Assembly: GCF_001278805.1 (NCBI RefSeq)
Contig: NZ_CP012602.1
Coordinates: forward strand, 3,006,001 to 3,070,000
DNA from: Bacillus sp. FJAT-18017
GTDB lineage: Bacteria > Bacillota > Bacilli > Bacillales > Cytobacillaceae
DNA: 64,000 bases
Direction of reading: 5' to 3'
Numbering within the stretch: the stretch's first letter is position 1; each line of letters starts with the position of its first letter. The position numbers were made by a program, and so were the translations under genes. Below, piece by piece: positions 34,343-42,689 of this stretch. The notes under the pieces are model-generated. The model was not told the DNA's origin and ran no database searches. It saw only the letters and a list, made by a program, of their open reading frames with translations.

Positions 34343-34474
34343 TCAGTGATTAATCGTCTTATCAAAGTTTTGTACCTTAACTGTAACTAGAGAAATATCA
34401 ACAATATCTCCATCTGCTCCATACTTCGGCATTTCAATCCAGTCACCCACGTCAGCGTAGTTGGACTGCCGGAC
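34343..34474 (-). pseudogene. MscS-family channel, internal fragment
   Basis: A 43-codon stretch, preceded in frame by two stops, reads [33 protein letters not shown]. This is the conserved beta-domain segment of MscS-type mechanosensitive channels. It stops at TGA 34345-34343, where AbgT similarity begins. Two unrelated gene pieces are joined here. Confidence 0.7.
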
Positions 34475-34547
34475 CTATTACTGGTGTTTAAGCTTTTGAA
34501 TGGTTGCACTCTTGGATGTACTCAGTTTTTGGGGGAGGAATGGAGTT

Positions 34548-34673
34548 TGTCCTGAAAAACTGAAAAACTGTCATGAAAAGTTTGGGAAATGTCCTGCATT
34601 ATACGGGAAATGTCCTGTATTTCGTGAAATCTGTCCTATATTTTTTAAAATGTGTCCTAAGCTTTCATTCACG
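34548..34673. repeat. Degenerate tandem array, 21-bp period
   Basis: TGTCCT (once TGTCAT) starts at 34548, 34569, 34590, 34611, 34632 and 34653, each exactly 21 bp apart, with AT-rich spacers and GGGAAA before some copies. It is non-coding and lies between the gene-fragment scar and the azoreductase terminator. Confidence 0.8.
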
Positions 34674-34723
34674 TAAGGGGGTGATTGCATGAAGCTTATG
34701 TAGTCAAAAAAATCGACCATATA

Positions 34724-34772
34724 AAAATCCATCCCCTTCTGCAACGATGGGGATGGATTATAATTTTTTCGC
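34724..34772. terminator. Terminator of azoR
   Basis: AATCCATCCCC and GGGGATGGATT stem with A/T flanks; on the minus strand it follows the azoR stop. Confidence 0.75.
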
Positions 34773-35408
34773 TTAAAATGTCCTTGCCAGGTCCTTTGCG
34801 CGGTTAATTGCATCCTGTTTGATTTCTTGCGCGCGGTCTGGGTACTGGTTATGGCCTTCGACAAATAAACCTTCAAAGTTCTTGATGCCAAAGAATTGCA
34901 TGATGATCCCGATATAGCGGTGTCCCATTTCCAGAGCTGCAGCAGGTCCTTCGGAATACACTCCGCCACGGGCCTGGATATGCAGTGCCTTTTTCTCGCC
35001 AAGGAGCCCGATTGGTCCCTGCTCGGTGTATTTAAACGTTTTGCCTGCTACGCAAATAGAATCAATATACGCCTTCATGACAGGCGGGAAAGAGAAGTTC
35101 CAGAGTGGTGTGACAAATACATATTTGTCTGCTGCGACAAACTGATCGGATAGTTCACCGAGCCTTGTGACTTTTTGTTTTTCCTCTTCGGACAATTCAT
35201 CAAATGACGAACCTGATTGAAGCTTACCCCAGCCGCTGAATACGTCAACATCAATTTGCGGAATATCTTCCTTATATAAGTCGAGATAAATCACTTCATC
35301 ATTAGGATTCGCTTCTCTGTACTGTTCGATGAATGCTTTTCCGACCGCCATACTGTATGATACGGTATCGTCATGTGGATGTGCCGTGATGTATAAAACC
35401 TGAGCCAT
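34773..35408 (-). CDS. azoR: FMN-dependent NADH-azoreductase / quinone reductase
   Basis: The 211-residue flavodoxin-like protein matches AzoR. The N-terminal phosphate loop ([18 protein letters not shown]), the FMN-contacting [18 protein letters not shown], and the ARGGVY loop are present. It reduces azo dyes and quinones with NADH as a homodimer, probably guarding against thiol or quinone stress. It starts at ATG 35408 and stands alone. Confidence 0.92.
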   Translation of the reverse strand: MAQVLYITAHPHDDTVSYSMAVGKAFIEQYREANPNDEVIYLDLYKEDIPQIDVDVFSGWGKLQSGSSFDELSEEEKQKVTRLGELSDQFVAADKYVFVTPLWNFSFPPVMKAYIDSICVAGKTFKYTEQGPIGLLGEKKALHIQARGGVYSEGPAAALEMGHRYIGIIMQFFGIKNFEGLFVEGHNQYPDRAQEIKQDAINRAKDLARTF

Positions 35409-35491
35409 TTGCTATACCTACCCTTCAAATATGTTCTGACCTGATTATCATTCCTCAAATTTTGAATGATAAACATTGAACGGCAGGAGAT

Positions 35492-36472
35492 TCAATACAC
35501 ATCCTTATTCATAAACACATAAAACGATATAAATAGAGCGGCGGCCCACCATGCAAGCAACACACCCAGCGAGAACGATAGCGTCATTCCTTCTATCGGC
35601 GGGGCTGTCCCGTTCATATAATCAGTCAGGCGCAGATTCACCATAAAAAAGTACTTGGCCGATTCCCATGAAGAAACCATATTGCTCAAAATCGCTCCGG
35701 AAATAAGGGCTGCCAGCATGATACCCATTCCGGCAGCCGTGCTTCTGATCAGCACTGACAGCATGAAAGAAAGTGTCCCGACCACGATTGCCACAAACCA
35801 GACAAGGCCAAACTCCATCAATAAATATTGCCATTGATCAATTAGCTTTACACCCGATGTATCAAGCGTCGAGCCCGATGCCGTAAAACCAGTCAGGACT
35901 GGTGCCTTCCAGCCGCCGAAACCGAATACAGTGCCGGAAATTACATAAGATAGGATACCCATGAACGCTACAATCATAGACACTGATAGGCAAAGGGTGA
36001 TGTACTTGCTTAGCAGCACACGCCATCGCCGTACCGGCCTTGTCAGCAGCAGCTTGATAGAACCTTGACTGTGTTCGGAAGAAACCAGGTCGCTGGCGAT
36101 GACCATGACCATCAGCGGCAGGAACAAGTCAATTGAGTTTTCAATGAACATCCGCATGAAGGTTGGAGCCCCTGGTTCGGATGGATTGATGTCGTGATCC
36201 AGGTAATATTGCTGCTGCTGAAGCCTGATTTGCAGCTCACTCTTCCACTCCTCGCTTAATCGGTTTGAGGACAGCCTGTTTTGAATATCTATAATTTGCT
36301 GCTGAAGGATGGTCTTCCAGTCTGTCGTTCCCATGCGTTCTCGCTGTGTTTCAACCTCTTTCATCTGGGCATAGGTAAACATGGCGACGAGGATTCCGAT
36401 GATGGCGGCAATGATTAGCAGCCTTCTCTTAGCAAGAAGCTTGAGCATTTCGTTATAGACAAGCTTAATCAA
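35492..36472 (-). CDS. ABC-2 type transporter permease
   Basis: The protein of about 326 residues has six predicted membrane helices. A long extracytoplasmic or coiled stretch (about 35-95, Gln-rich LQIRLQQQQYYLDHD) follows helix 1, and SSEHSQGSIKLLLTRPVRRWRVLLSKY is the usual ABC-2 coupling segment. TTG 36472 with GGGGGTG upstream, or GTG 36481, overlaps the end of the ATPase gene. It forms an exporter with that ATPase; substrate unknown, possibly peptide or antibiotic as in Bcr/Nat-type systems. Confidence 0.87.
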   Translation of the reverse strand: MIKLVYNEMLKLLAKRRLLIIAAIIGILVAMFTYAQMKEVETQRERMGTTDWKTILQQQIIDIQNRLSSNRLSEEWKSELQIRLQQQQYYLDHDINPSEPGAPTFMRMFIENSIDLFLPLMVMVIASDLVSSEHSQGSIKLLLTRPVRRWRVLLSKYITLCLSVSMIVAFMGILSYVISGTVFGFGGWKAPVLTGFTASGSTLDTSGVKLIDQWQYLLMEFGLVWFVAIVVGTLSFMLSVLIRSTAAGMGIMLAALISGAILSNMVSSWESAKYFFMVNLRLTDYMNGTAPPIEGMTLSFSLGVLLAWWAAALFISFYVFMNKDVY

Positions 36473-37379
36473 TTGTGTCACCCCCGGTCAGCTCAAGGAA
36501 CAGGTCCTCAAGCACGGGCATTTTCCGGTTCATTTCCGAAACCTCAACACCAGACTGAACAAGCTTCCGATTCCAATCCGCTGCTTTTTCAGCACTATAT
36601 TCAGTTAAAATAGCTCCATCATTCCGAATCTCGATTTCCGTTAAGCCGCCAAGGATCCTTTTCCCTTCTTCAAGTGGCGAAAGCCTCCAGACAATCCGTT
36701 CCCGGTTTCCGAGTAAAACATCAACTGAATCGGTCTTGATAACTGACCCTTTGGAAATGATGGCGACACGGTCACAGAGCAACTGGATTTCACTCAATAG
36801 ATGGCTTGAGACAAGGACACTCAAGCCTTCCTGCTCGGCCAGGTACCGAATAAATTGACGCATTTCGCGGATTCCCGCAGGGTCAAGGCCATTCGTCGGC
36901 TCGTCCAAAATCAACACACTAGGACTTCCGAGAAGTGCCTGTGCAATCCCTAGCCGCTGGCGCATTCCAAGTGAGTAAGTTTTAACCTTGTCATAAATCC
37001 GTTCTTTCAGACCGACAAGCTCGGTGACCTCAGCTATCCTTTTTTCACCGATTCCATCGAGCATTCTTGCAAAATGGGCAAGATTATCATAACCGGAAAG
37101 GTACGAGTAAAGCTCGGGGTTTTCAACGATACAGCCCAAATTACGCATCGCCTTTGAAAAATCCTTCTGGATATCATAGCCGCATACCGAAATAGCACCC
37201 GATGTCGGCTTAATCAGACCAACAAGCATCCGGATTGTGGTTGTTTTTCCCGCTCCATTCGGTCCGAGAAAACCGAAAACTTCTCCTTTGTGCAGTTCAA
37301 AAGAAATTCCCTTAATGATTTCCTTTTTACCGATTCTCTTTTTCAAATCCTTGACTGAAAGTGTCACTGTATCCATCAT
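36465..37379 (-). CDS. ABC transporter ATP-binding protein
   Basis: The protein of about 304 residues has Walker A GPNGAGKTT, Q-loop, signature YSLGMRQRLGIA (SLGMRQ for LSGGQ), Walker B LILDEPTNGLDP, and switch His (SSHLLSE). The extra C-terminal domain of about 80 residues is common in bacitracin/lantibiotic-type exporters. The ATG at 37379 overlaps the stop of the upstream GDSL gene and has GGGAGGGGG before it, so all three genes are coupled. Confidence 0.92.
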   Translation of the reverse strand: MMDTVTLSVKDLKKRIGKKEIIKGISFELHKGEVFGFLGPNGAGKTTTIRMLVGLIKPTSGAISVCGYDIQKDFSKAMRNLGCIVENPELYSYLSGYDNLAHFARMLDGIGEKRIAEVTELVGLKERIYDKVKTYSLGMRQRLGIAQALLGSPSVLILDEPTNGLDPAGIREMRQFIRYLAEQEGLSVLVSSHLLSEIQLLCDRVAIISKGSVIKTDSVDVLLGNRERIVWRLSPLEEGKRILGGLTEIEIRNDGAILTEYSAEKAADWNRKLVQSGVEVSEMNRKMPVLEDLFLELTGGDTID

Positions 37380-38164
37380 TTTTCCCCCTCCCACGTCACG
37401 AGCGCCGAAACCCGCTCGGCAATCAGCTTGTATCCCTCTGTGTTAGGGTGAAATTTATCAGTATACAAATAATCGTTTACATTTAATTCAAACAAGTCAA
37501 ATGTTGGCACAAAAACAACCTTATCAAACTGAGCAGCGAGCTCGGCAGTTGCAAAGTTCCAGCTCCGGACGATCGCTGACATTTGCTTGCCTTCCTCAAA
37601 CTCTATAAACGGATTGTACAGTCCGATAAAAAAGACGGTCGCATCCTTATTGGCCGTTCTAATTTGCGTGAGAATTGTTTTTGCATTGGCCAGGTAGTCC
37701 TTCTGGATTTTTTCAGGGTTCCCCGAGTCAAATTCCACAAGACCCTGCCCGCCTCGAAACAAATCATTACCGCCAATTGTAATCAGGACAATATCGGCCT
37801 GTGACAGCTGCCGCTGGACTTCAGCCTGCTTTACCTGCTCGGCAAGCTGTTTTGAACGCTGACCATTAATGCCAAGGTTTACAAGCTTTACATCCTCATC
37901 CGCGCGCTTATTCATACTGTCAATTAAATATCCAACATAGCCTCTTCCCGCTGCATCTCCAGTCCCCCTCGTTAGAGAGTCACCCATTGCCACGACCTGA
38001 AGCCCATCCACATCCTTGGCAGGGACTTTTTCTGTTGGTTCCTGAACCAATAACTTTCCGCTGGCCCCATAATAATCGGCAACCGCCCATACAAGACCGC
38101 CGAACCATAGCACTAAAAATAGTGCCGAAGCTACAGTCCAAATCCATACCGTCCGTTTTCCCAA
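37376..38164 (-). CDS. SGNH/GDSL-family hydrolase in ABC transporter operon
   Basis: The protein of about 262 residues has one N-terminal membrane helix (IWTVASALFLVLWFGGLVWAV) and an outside SGNH domain: MGDSLTRG (Ser), NLGINGQ, IGGNDLF (Asn), DKFHPN (Asp, His). It is a paralogue of the hydrolase at 17.8-18.5 kb (both have IGLYNP and a C-terminal D-x2-H-x-N). TTG 38164 with AAAGGA 9 nt upstream is likely; ATG 38173 has none. It overlaps the ATPase gene by four bases, suggesting that the hydrolase and exporter act on the same lipid or wall component. Confidence 0.87.
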   Translation of the reverse strand: MGKRTVWIWTVASALFLVLWFGGLVWAVADYYGASGKLLVQEPTEKVPAKDVDGLQVVAMGDSLTRGTGDAAGRGYVGYLIDSMNKRADEDVKLVNLGINGQRSKQLAEQVKQAEVQRQLSQADIVLITIGGNDLFRGGQGLVEFDSGNPEKIQKDYLANAKTILTQIRTANKDATVFFIGLYNPFIEFEEGKQMSAIVRSWNFATAELAAQFDKVVFVPTFDLFELNVNDYLYTDKFHPNTEGYKLIAERVSALVTWEGEK

Positions 38165-38287
38165 GAAAACCATTCCTTTCTAAAAACTTCCTATTTCAAT
38201 TTAACCATAGAAGGAAGGTGATTCAAACTGCGGAAGCTTGGTGGCGATTGGTTTGAGATGGTTTTTTTGCCTCGTCGGCCAATTTTT

Positions 38288-38328
38288 CAAAAAAAATGGC
38301 TTTCCGAAGTTTCGGAAGCCGTTTCTAT
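38288..38328 (-). terminator. Terminator of the dedA-like gene
   Basis: Minus-strand stem GGCTTCCGAA / TTCGGAAAGCC followed by eight T. Confidence 0.75.
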
Positions 38329-38963
38329 CTTATTAGGTTCATTAATTTACGTCGCAGTCTCCAGCCCCATCCGGAGATTCGGGTGCTTGATTTACCTGCG
38401 AGGTATGCTGAGGCCAGCAGTATTAGCAAAACTATGCTGGTGCTGAGCAAGAATTTCTTAATTTCTTCATTATAGATCTCCCAGCCTGGGCCGGCGAGGT
38501 TGCCGATTAAAATGTAGGCTGATGACCATATGAATGCGCCGATAGCGGTGCATATGCAATAAAGCTTGGGCGGGAATTTGGTGATGCCGGCGAAGTAGCC
38601 GATGGCATGCCTTGCTCCGGGTATAAAGAAGACCAAAATTAATAGTTTGTTACCGTATTTGTTAAACCATTTTGCGATTTTTTCAATGGTTGAGATTTTA
38701 ATGTATACATAATGGCCGTATTTAGCTATGAATCCATAGCCAAGCTTTTTTCCGATCCAGTAATTTGCGATCATTCCGGTGAATGTCCCGATAGTGGCGA
38801 TTGCGATGGTTGCCAGCCATTGAAGTTCCCCTGTAAAGGACAAATAGCCGGAATAACCGAGAAGGGCTTCTAAAGGAACAGGCAGAATAATCATTCCTAG
38901 TGCCATTGAAATGAATAGGAACATATAGCCGTATTCATTCATGAAAGCTACTGCGTGCTGCAC
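38325..38963 (-). CDS. DedA-family membrane protein
   Basis: The protein of about 212 residues has the DedA/SNARE-associated domain with re-entrant helices. Conserved parts are ILPVPLEALLGYSGYL, GTFTGMIANYWIGKKLGY and FFIPGARHAIGYFAGI. DedA relatives recycle lipid carriers or flip phospholipids and affect membrane energetics. GTG 38963 with GGAGGGGGAAGG upstream is chosen over TTG 38981. The C-terminus is Arg-rich. Confidence 0.88.
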   Translation of the reverse strand: MQHAVAFMNEYGYMFLFISMALGMIILPVPLEALLGYSGYLSFTGELQWLATIAIATIGTFTGMIANYWIGKKLGYGFIAKYGHYVYIKISTIEKIAKWFNKYGNKLLILVFFIPGARHAIGYFAGITKFPPKLYCICTAIGAFIWSSAYILIGNLAGPGWEIYNEEIKKFLLSTSIVLLILLASAYLAGKSSTRISGWGWRLRRKLMNLIR

Positions 38964-39103
38964 AAGTCCTTCCCCCTCCAAAATTAGACAATTTTGTCAT
39001 TAGGACAACATTTCAACTATAGTGCTCGGTTGTTTATTTGGCAATGGAAAATTTTTCTTGCTGGTGGTAAGATGGACAGGACTAACTTGTACATTATATG
39101 CTC

Positions 39104-39139
39104 GGCAATGCCAGGATAGGCGTGAAAGTTGGCATTGGC
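39104..39139 (+). other. Inverted repeat in the lemA leader
   Basis: GCAATGCCA and TGGCATTGG can pair (8 of 9) around a 17-nt loop, about 85 nt upstream of the lemA start. No T-tail. Role unknown. Confidence 0.3.
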
Positions 39140-39224
39140 AGCAAGAAGCGCCTGGTGAGTGTTTAATTCACCAGTTTCAGAGGGAAGATAGACGTATATA
39201 CCAACTGTGTTAGGAGTGGCATGA

Positions 39225-39803
39225 ATGAAAAAAGGATTTATGGGAGTTGGGCTGGTCATCATCGGCATTATTGTCGTACTTGGCATTATGCTCGCATCGA
39301 GTTACAACGAGTTTGTCAATGCTGAGGAAAATGTTGACCAATCATATGCACAAATCGAGAACCAACTGCAGCGGCGACTGGATTTAATACCGAATTTGGT
39401 AAATACGGTTAAAGGTTATGCGGCTCATGAGAAGGAAACAATCCAAGCAATTTCTGATGCCCGTGCAAGGCTGGCGGGAGCTCGCAGCCCAGAGGAAGAA
39501 GCGACAGCGAACGCCGAGCTTTCGGGTGCACTTAGCCGCCTCCTTGTTGTTGTAGAAAATTATCCAAATTTGAAGGCGGACGCTCAGTTCCGGCAACTGA
39601 TGGACGAGCTGGCAGGAACCGAGAACCGGATTGCGGTTGCCAGGAAGGATTACAACGACGTCGTAGCTGTTTACAATAAAAAGGTTAAGCAGTTCCCTGG
39701 TGCATTTGTCGCCGGAATTACCGGTTTTGATGAGAAGGAATATTTCCGCGCCGACCCTCGTTCCCAGGAAGCACCTGAGGTTGACTTCGGAGGCAACGGA
39801 TAA
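39225..39803 (+). CDS. LemA-family protein
   Basis: The 192-residue protein has one N-terminal membrane helix (6-24) and the LemA helical domain (SSYNEFVNAEENVDQSYAQIENQLQRRLDLIPNLVNTVKGYA ... RIAVARKDYNDVV). The function of LemA is unsettled; it often pairs with TPM-domain proteins, as here. TAGGAG lies 6 nt before ATG. The stop TAA overlaps the next ATG by one base. Confidence 0.92.
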   Translation: MKKGFMGVGLVIIGIIVVLGIMLASSYNEFVNAEENVDQSYAQIENQLQRRLDLIPNLVNTVKGYAAHEKETIQAISDARARLAGARSPEEEATANAELSGALSRLLVVVENYPNLKADAQFRQLMDELAGTENRIAVARKDYNDVVAVYNKKVKQFPGAFVAGITGFDEKEYFRADPRSQEAPEVDFGGNG

Positions 39804-40552
39804 TGAAACGCTGGAAGGCCGCAAGCGTTTTTGCGCTGCTAGTCCTTCTCCTGGTTGGAAGCGCGAATGTGTTTGCAGCTGCTGGGGATATTCCGTCACC
39901 ACGTGGAGATATTTATGTCCAGGATTTTGCCGATATCCTCAGCCAGGACGAAGAGCAGCAGATTCGCGGCTGGGGCAGGCAAATTCAAAGTGGTGCTGCG
40001 GGAGCCCAGGTTGCGGTCCTGACAGTCGATACAATTGGCGATCGCGATATTGAAGGATATGCAAACGAGGCATTCAGGACATACAAGCTTGGCCAGGCTG
40101 GCGAGGATAATGGGGTTCTGCTGGTGCTCGCTTTACAGGAAAAGCGAATTCGGATAGAGGTTGGCTACGGTCTTGAAGGAATCATTCCGGATGGGAAAGC
40201 CGGAAGAATCCTGGATTCGTATGCGATTCCTTCCCTTCAGGCTGGCCGCCCTAATGAAGCGGTGATCAATACGTATCAGGCGCTTGGCAATGAAGTGATG
40301 AGCGGTTTTGATGCAAGCGGCAATCCGATACCGCAGCCAGATGCCGCCGGCCAAGGACAGGATACTGGAATTCCAAACTGGCTATTCATTCTAATCGTTG
40401 CTGGTTTAATTATCCTCGATATGGTGTTTTTCCGAGGTACCTTCACCTTCCTAATCCTTTCGATGATCGGCCGTGGCGGTGGTGGAGGCGGCGGTTCAAT
40501 TGGCGGCGGTGGAGGCTCGTCCGGTGGCGGCGGTGCCAGCCGTGGGTGGTAA
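39803..40552 (+). CDS. TPM-domain (YgcG-like) membrane protein
   Basis: The 249-residue protein has a signal peptide (about 1-26), an extracellular TPM domain (about 30-165; VQDFADILSQDEEQQI, VLTVDTIGDRDIEGYANEAF, LALQEKRIRIEVGYGLEG), one membrane helix (WLFILIVAGLIILDMVFF), and a Gly/Ser-only tail ending SSGGGGASRGW. This tail is usual for the family. It is coupled to LemA by TAATG. Function is unknown; TPM proteins have been tied to membrane-protein quality control. Confidence 0.9.
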   Translation: MKRWKAASVFALLVLLLVGSANVFAAAGDIPSPRGDIYVQDFADILSQDEEQQIRGWGRQIQSGAAGAQVAVLTVDTIGDRDIEGYANEAFRTYKLGQAGEDNGVLLVLALQEKRIRIEVGYGLEGIIPDGKAGRILDSYAIPSLQAGRPNEAVINTYQALGNEVMSGFDASGNPIPQPDAAGQGQDTGIPNWLFILIVAGLIILDMVFFRGTFTFLILSMIGRGGGGGGGSIGGGGGSSGGGGASRGW

Positions 40553-40675
40553 GTTTAATGGTGGGCTGTCCAGTTCGTTGGGCAGCTCGTTTTGATTTTG
40601 GGTGGGCTGTTCGGATGAGTGGATGAATTTTTGGATGTACCGACCGGGTAAGTGTACGATTTTAATAGAGCAAGA

Positions 40676-40712
40676 ATATGGGCTGCCATCAATAGGCAGC
40701 CCGTTTTCGTAG
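40676..40712 (+). terminator. Terminator after the LemA-TPM pair
   Basis: GGGCTGCC and GGCAGCCC stem followed by GTTTTCG. Confidence 0.65.
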
Positions 40713-40742
40713 TGTGGTGTGGTGGTGGGTTCGGTTTGTAAA

Positions 40743-41087
40743 TTACTGAAAATTCTCGTTGTCGTAATCCTGCTCTTTCAGAATTCCCATTTCTCTGATG
40801 TGCTGGCGTGCTTCGGCATCGCCAAACCGGTAGATCATTGCGTAAATCGTCTCCATCGTAGAATCGTATTCGGCATTTTCGTTTTCCGAGAAGGTATGGT
40901 ATTCCTGAGCAGGTTTATGCGTTCTCGCATACCCTTTTAAGTCCGCCTTGTAATTCTCCTCAAACAGTTCTCGCAAATCCTGGACCTCGTCCTCATTTGC
41001 CATTATCGTGAACGTATTTTCCGCAGTCGGCTCTTTCGTAATCTCTCCTGTTTTAATATCGACAAAAAACATTTGCTTTTCCAGCAT
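40743..41087 (-). CDS. Hypothetical acidic protein, 114 residues
   Basis: ATG 41087 is chosen because AGGAG lies 8 nt upstream. The acidic, soluble protein begins MLEKQMFFVDIKTGEI (strand-turn-strand), followed by Glu-rich helices (EVQDLRELFEENYKADLKGYARTH; MYRFGDAEARQHIREMG). The family is not recognised. It lies just downstream of the NERD gene on the same strand. Confidence 0.6.
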   Translation of the reverse strand: MLEKQMFFVDIKTGEITKEPTAENTFTIMANEDEVQDLRELFEENYKADLKGYARTHKPAQEYHTFSENENAEYDSTMETIYAMIYRFGDAEARQHIREMGILKEQDYDNENFQ

Positions 41088-41145
41088 CGTCTCAGCTCCT
41101 ATTCCACTTCTTCTATGGTGTACTTTTACCACTATGTTGGGATTT

Positions 41146-42150
41146 CTAACCCTTTTGGGAATTTTTGTACGGGAAAGAATAGCGAATGAGAGAGGGTTGG
41201 TGGTAGATGCGGCCTTTCGTCTTGCCTGAAGTTGGGAGGTTCATGGAGGTGAGGATGTGATATATCTTTTTATCATCATAGATTTGAAGAAATTCTTGTG
41301 CCTGTTTGCTTGTAATCTGAGGGGAAATCAACAGGAAGTAATCCTCTATTGCCTGATGGCTTACGTTTTTGGAAAGCTTATTGCACATCTTGCAAAACCA
41401 TTTCCGATTATCTTGTTTAACTGGTATATGATTACAAAACGGGCATTGTGGGCCGAAAAGCAGATCCTGTTTAGAGATTGAAAACATTTGGAGGACATCT
41501 TGCCTTAGCTGAGTGTGGTCCGAAAGCATTTTATCTTTTAACATGTTTAGGGAAGATTCGTCTAAATAAATTTGTTTATGTTTCCTTTCGATCACTTCCA
41601 CTTTTTCTACTAAGCGAATGGAGTGGATTACCTTCTGATGGGCTTCAAAGTAGTTTGGATCAGACTTGAGTTTTGCGGCAGAATTGCTCATAACAACAAA
41701 AAATTCAAGCGGTATGTCGGGGAAATCGTTTTTTCTGAACCAATCTTTTAACTGCAGGAGCTGAAGCTTGACCTGGGAAAGAGGATTTGAGTATAAGTTG
41801 ATTTTTCCATCTTTGTCTTGTGTAACCTGGCTAAAATTCTTCTCGAAGGTTATCTCTCCAGCCCAAGTTTTAATTTCCAGAATCAAAGCGAAAGAAGGGG
41901 TAATCAAAAGTGTATCAATTTGAAAATAAACACCATTTACTTTTAATCGAATCCCTTTAAAAATACTGAACTTTTCTTCCTTTAAATACTTAAGGTAAAA
42001 GTCCACTGCTTTCTCACCGTTATATCCAGCACTATATGTTCGATACGACTCCTCAACCTCCATTCTCTTATGATGTGTTTTTGGAAGCCTCCTTAATAAC
42101 GCCTCCAACATTAAGAGAATTAGTGGTACGGCTCTTTCTAAAACTACCAA
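41146..42150 (-). CDS. NERD-domain protein with zinc ribbon
   Basis: The 334-residue protein has an N-terminal hydrophobic stretch, then a NERD nuclease-related domain (about 40-155). The PD-(D/E)xK-like core is visible: GEKAVDFYLKYL (Glu), FQIDTLLITPS (Asp), LILEIKTWAG (Glu-x-Lys). A Cys4 zinc ribbon (CPFCNHIPV ... WFCKMCNK) lies near 240-265, followed by a small C-terminal helical region. NERD proteins are presumed DNA or RNA nucleases; the target is unknown. TTG 42150 with GAGGAGGG upstream is a good start. Confidence 0.85.
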   Translation of the reverse strand: MVVLERAVPLILLMLEALLRRLPKTHHKRMEVEESYRTYSAGYNGEKAVDFYLKYLKEEKFSIFKGIRLKVNGVYFQIDTLLITPSFALILEIKTWAGEITFEKNFSQVTQDKDGKINLYSNPLSQVKLQLLQLKDWFRKNDFPDIPLEFFVVMSNSAAKLKSDPNYFEAHQKVIHSIRLVEKVEVIERKHKQIYLDESSLNMLKDKMLSDHTQLRQDVLQMFSISKQDLLFGPQCPFCNHIPVKQDNRKWFCKMCNKLSKNVSHQAIEDYFLLISPQITSKQAQEFLQIYDDKKIYHILTSMNLPTSGKTKGRIYHQPSLIRYSFPYKNSQKG

Positions 42151-42251
42151 TATGCATCCCTCCTCTTTTCTGGGTAAAATTCTGCATACACACCCTTAAT
42201 TCCTTTATAAGCTTATGGTCAAATGTTACAAAATAGTGCATATTTCATTGA

Positions 42252-42616
42252 TTTGAAAATTTATCGACCGTTTTCACACTTTTTCCCCCTGTACGAATTA
42301 TTTTTCACCCTCTTTCAACATTTTTCACCCTCAACGAAGTATATTTCGAAACTATTCACCATTCAGACACAAATGGAAACACATAAACACCACCAAGCGG
42401 ATGGAAATTCAATTATTGTCCGGCAATCCATTACTAAGCTTAAATAGAATTCGTACTCTATTACTCTTTGGAAATTTTCCGACCGTTTTCACTCTTTTTT
42501 TCACCCTGTACGAACTATATTTCCCCCTCTTCCACACTTTTTTCACCCTCAACGAAGTATATTTCGAAACTATTCACCATTCAGACACAAATGGAAACAC
42601 ATAAACACCACCAAGC
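42252..42616. repeat. Direct duplication with 21-bp sub-repeats
   Basis: Two copies of about 148 bp (42252-42399 and 42467-42616) are separated by about 67 bp. Their last 70 bp (from AACGAAGTATATTTCGAAAC to CACCAAGCG) look identical. Inside, TTTTTCACCCTC-type units recur every 20-21 bp. The 42151-42689 interval has no gene, only spurious frames across these repeats. Confidence 0.8.
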
Positions 42617-42689
42617 GAACGAAAACCCAGCCACATAATAAAACCGCCACACCCAATAAGGTGTAGCGGCCACATAAACAATCAATCTA

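Noticed and set aside
42223-42447. Small plus-strand frames across 42223-42604
   Set aside because: They follow the 21-bp repeats (Phe/Thr/Leu-rich, repeated FFTLYEL), have no ribosome sites, and the repeat explains the open frame.
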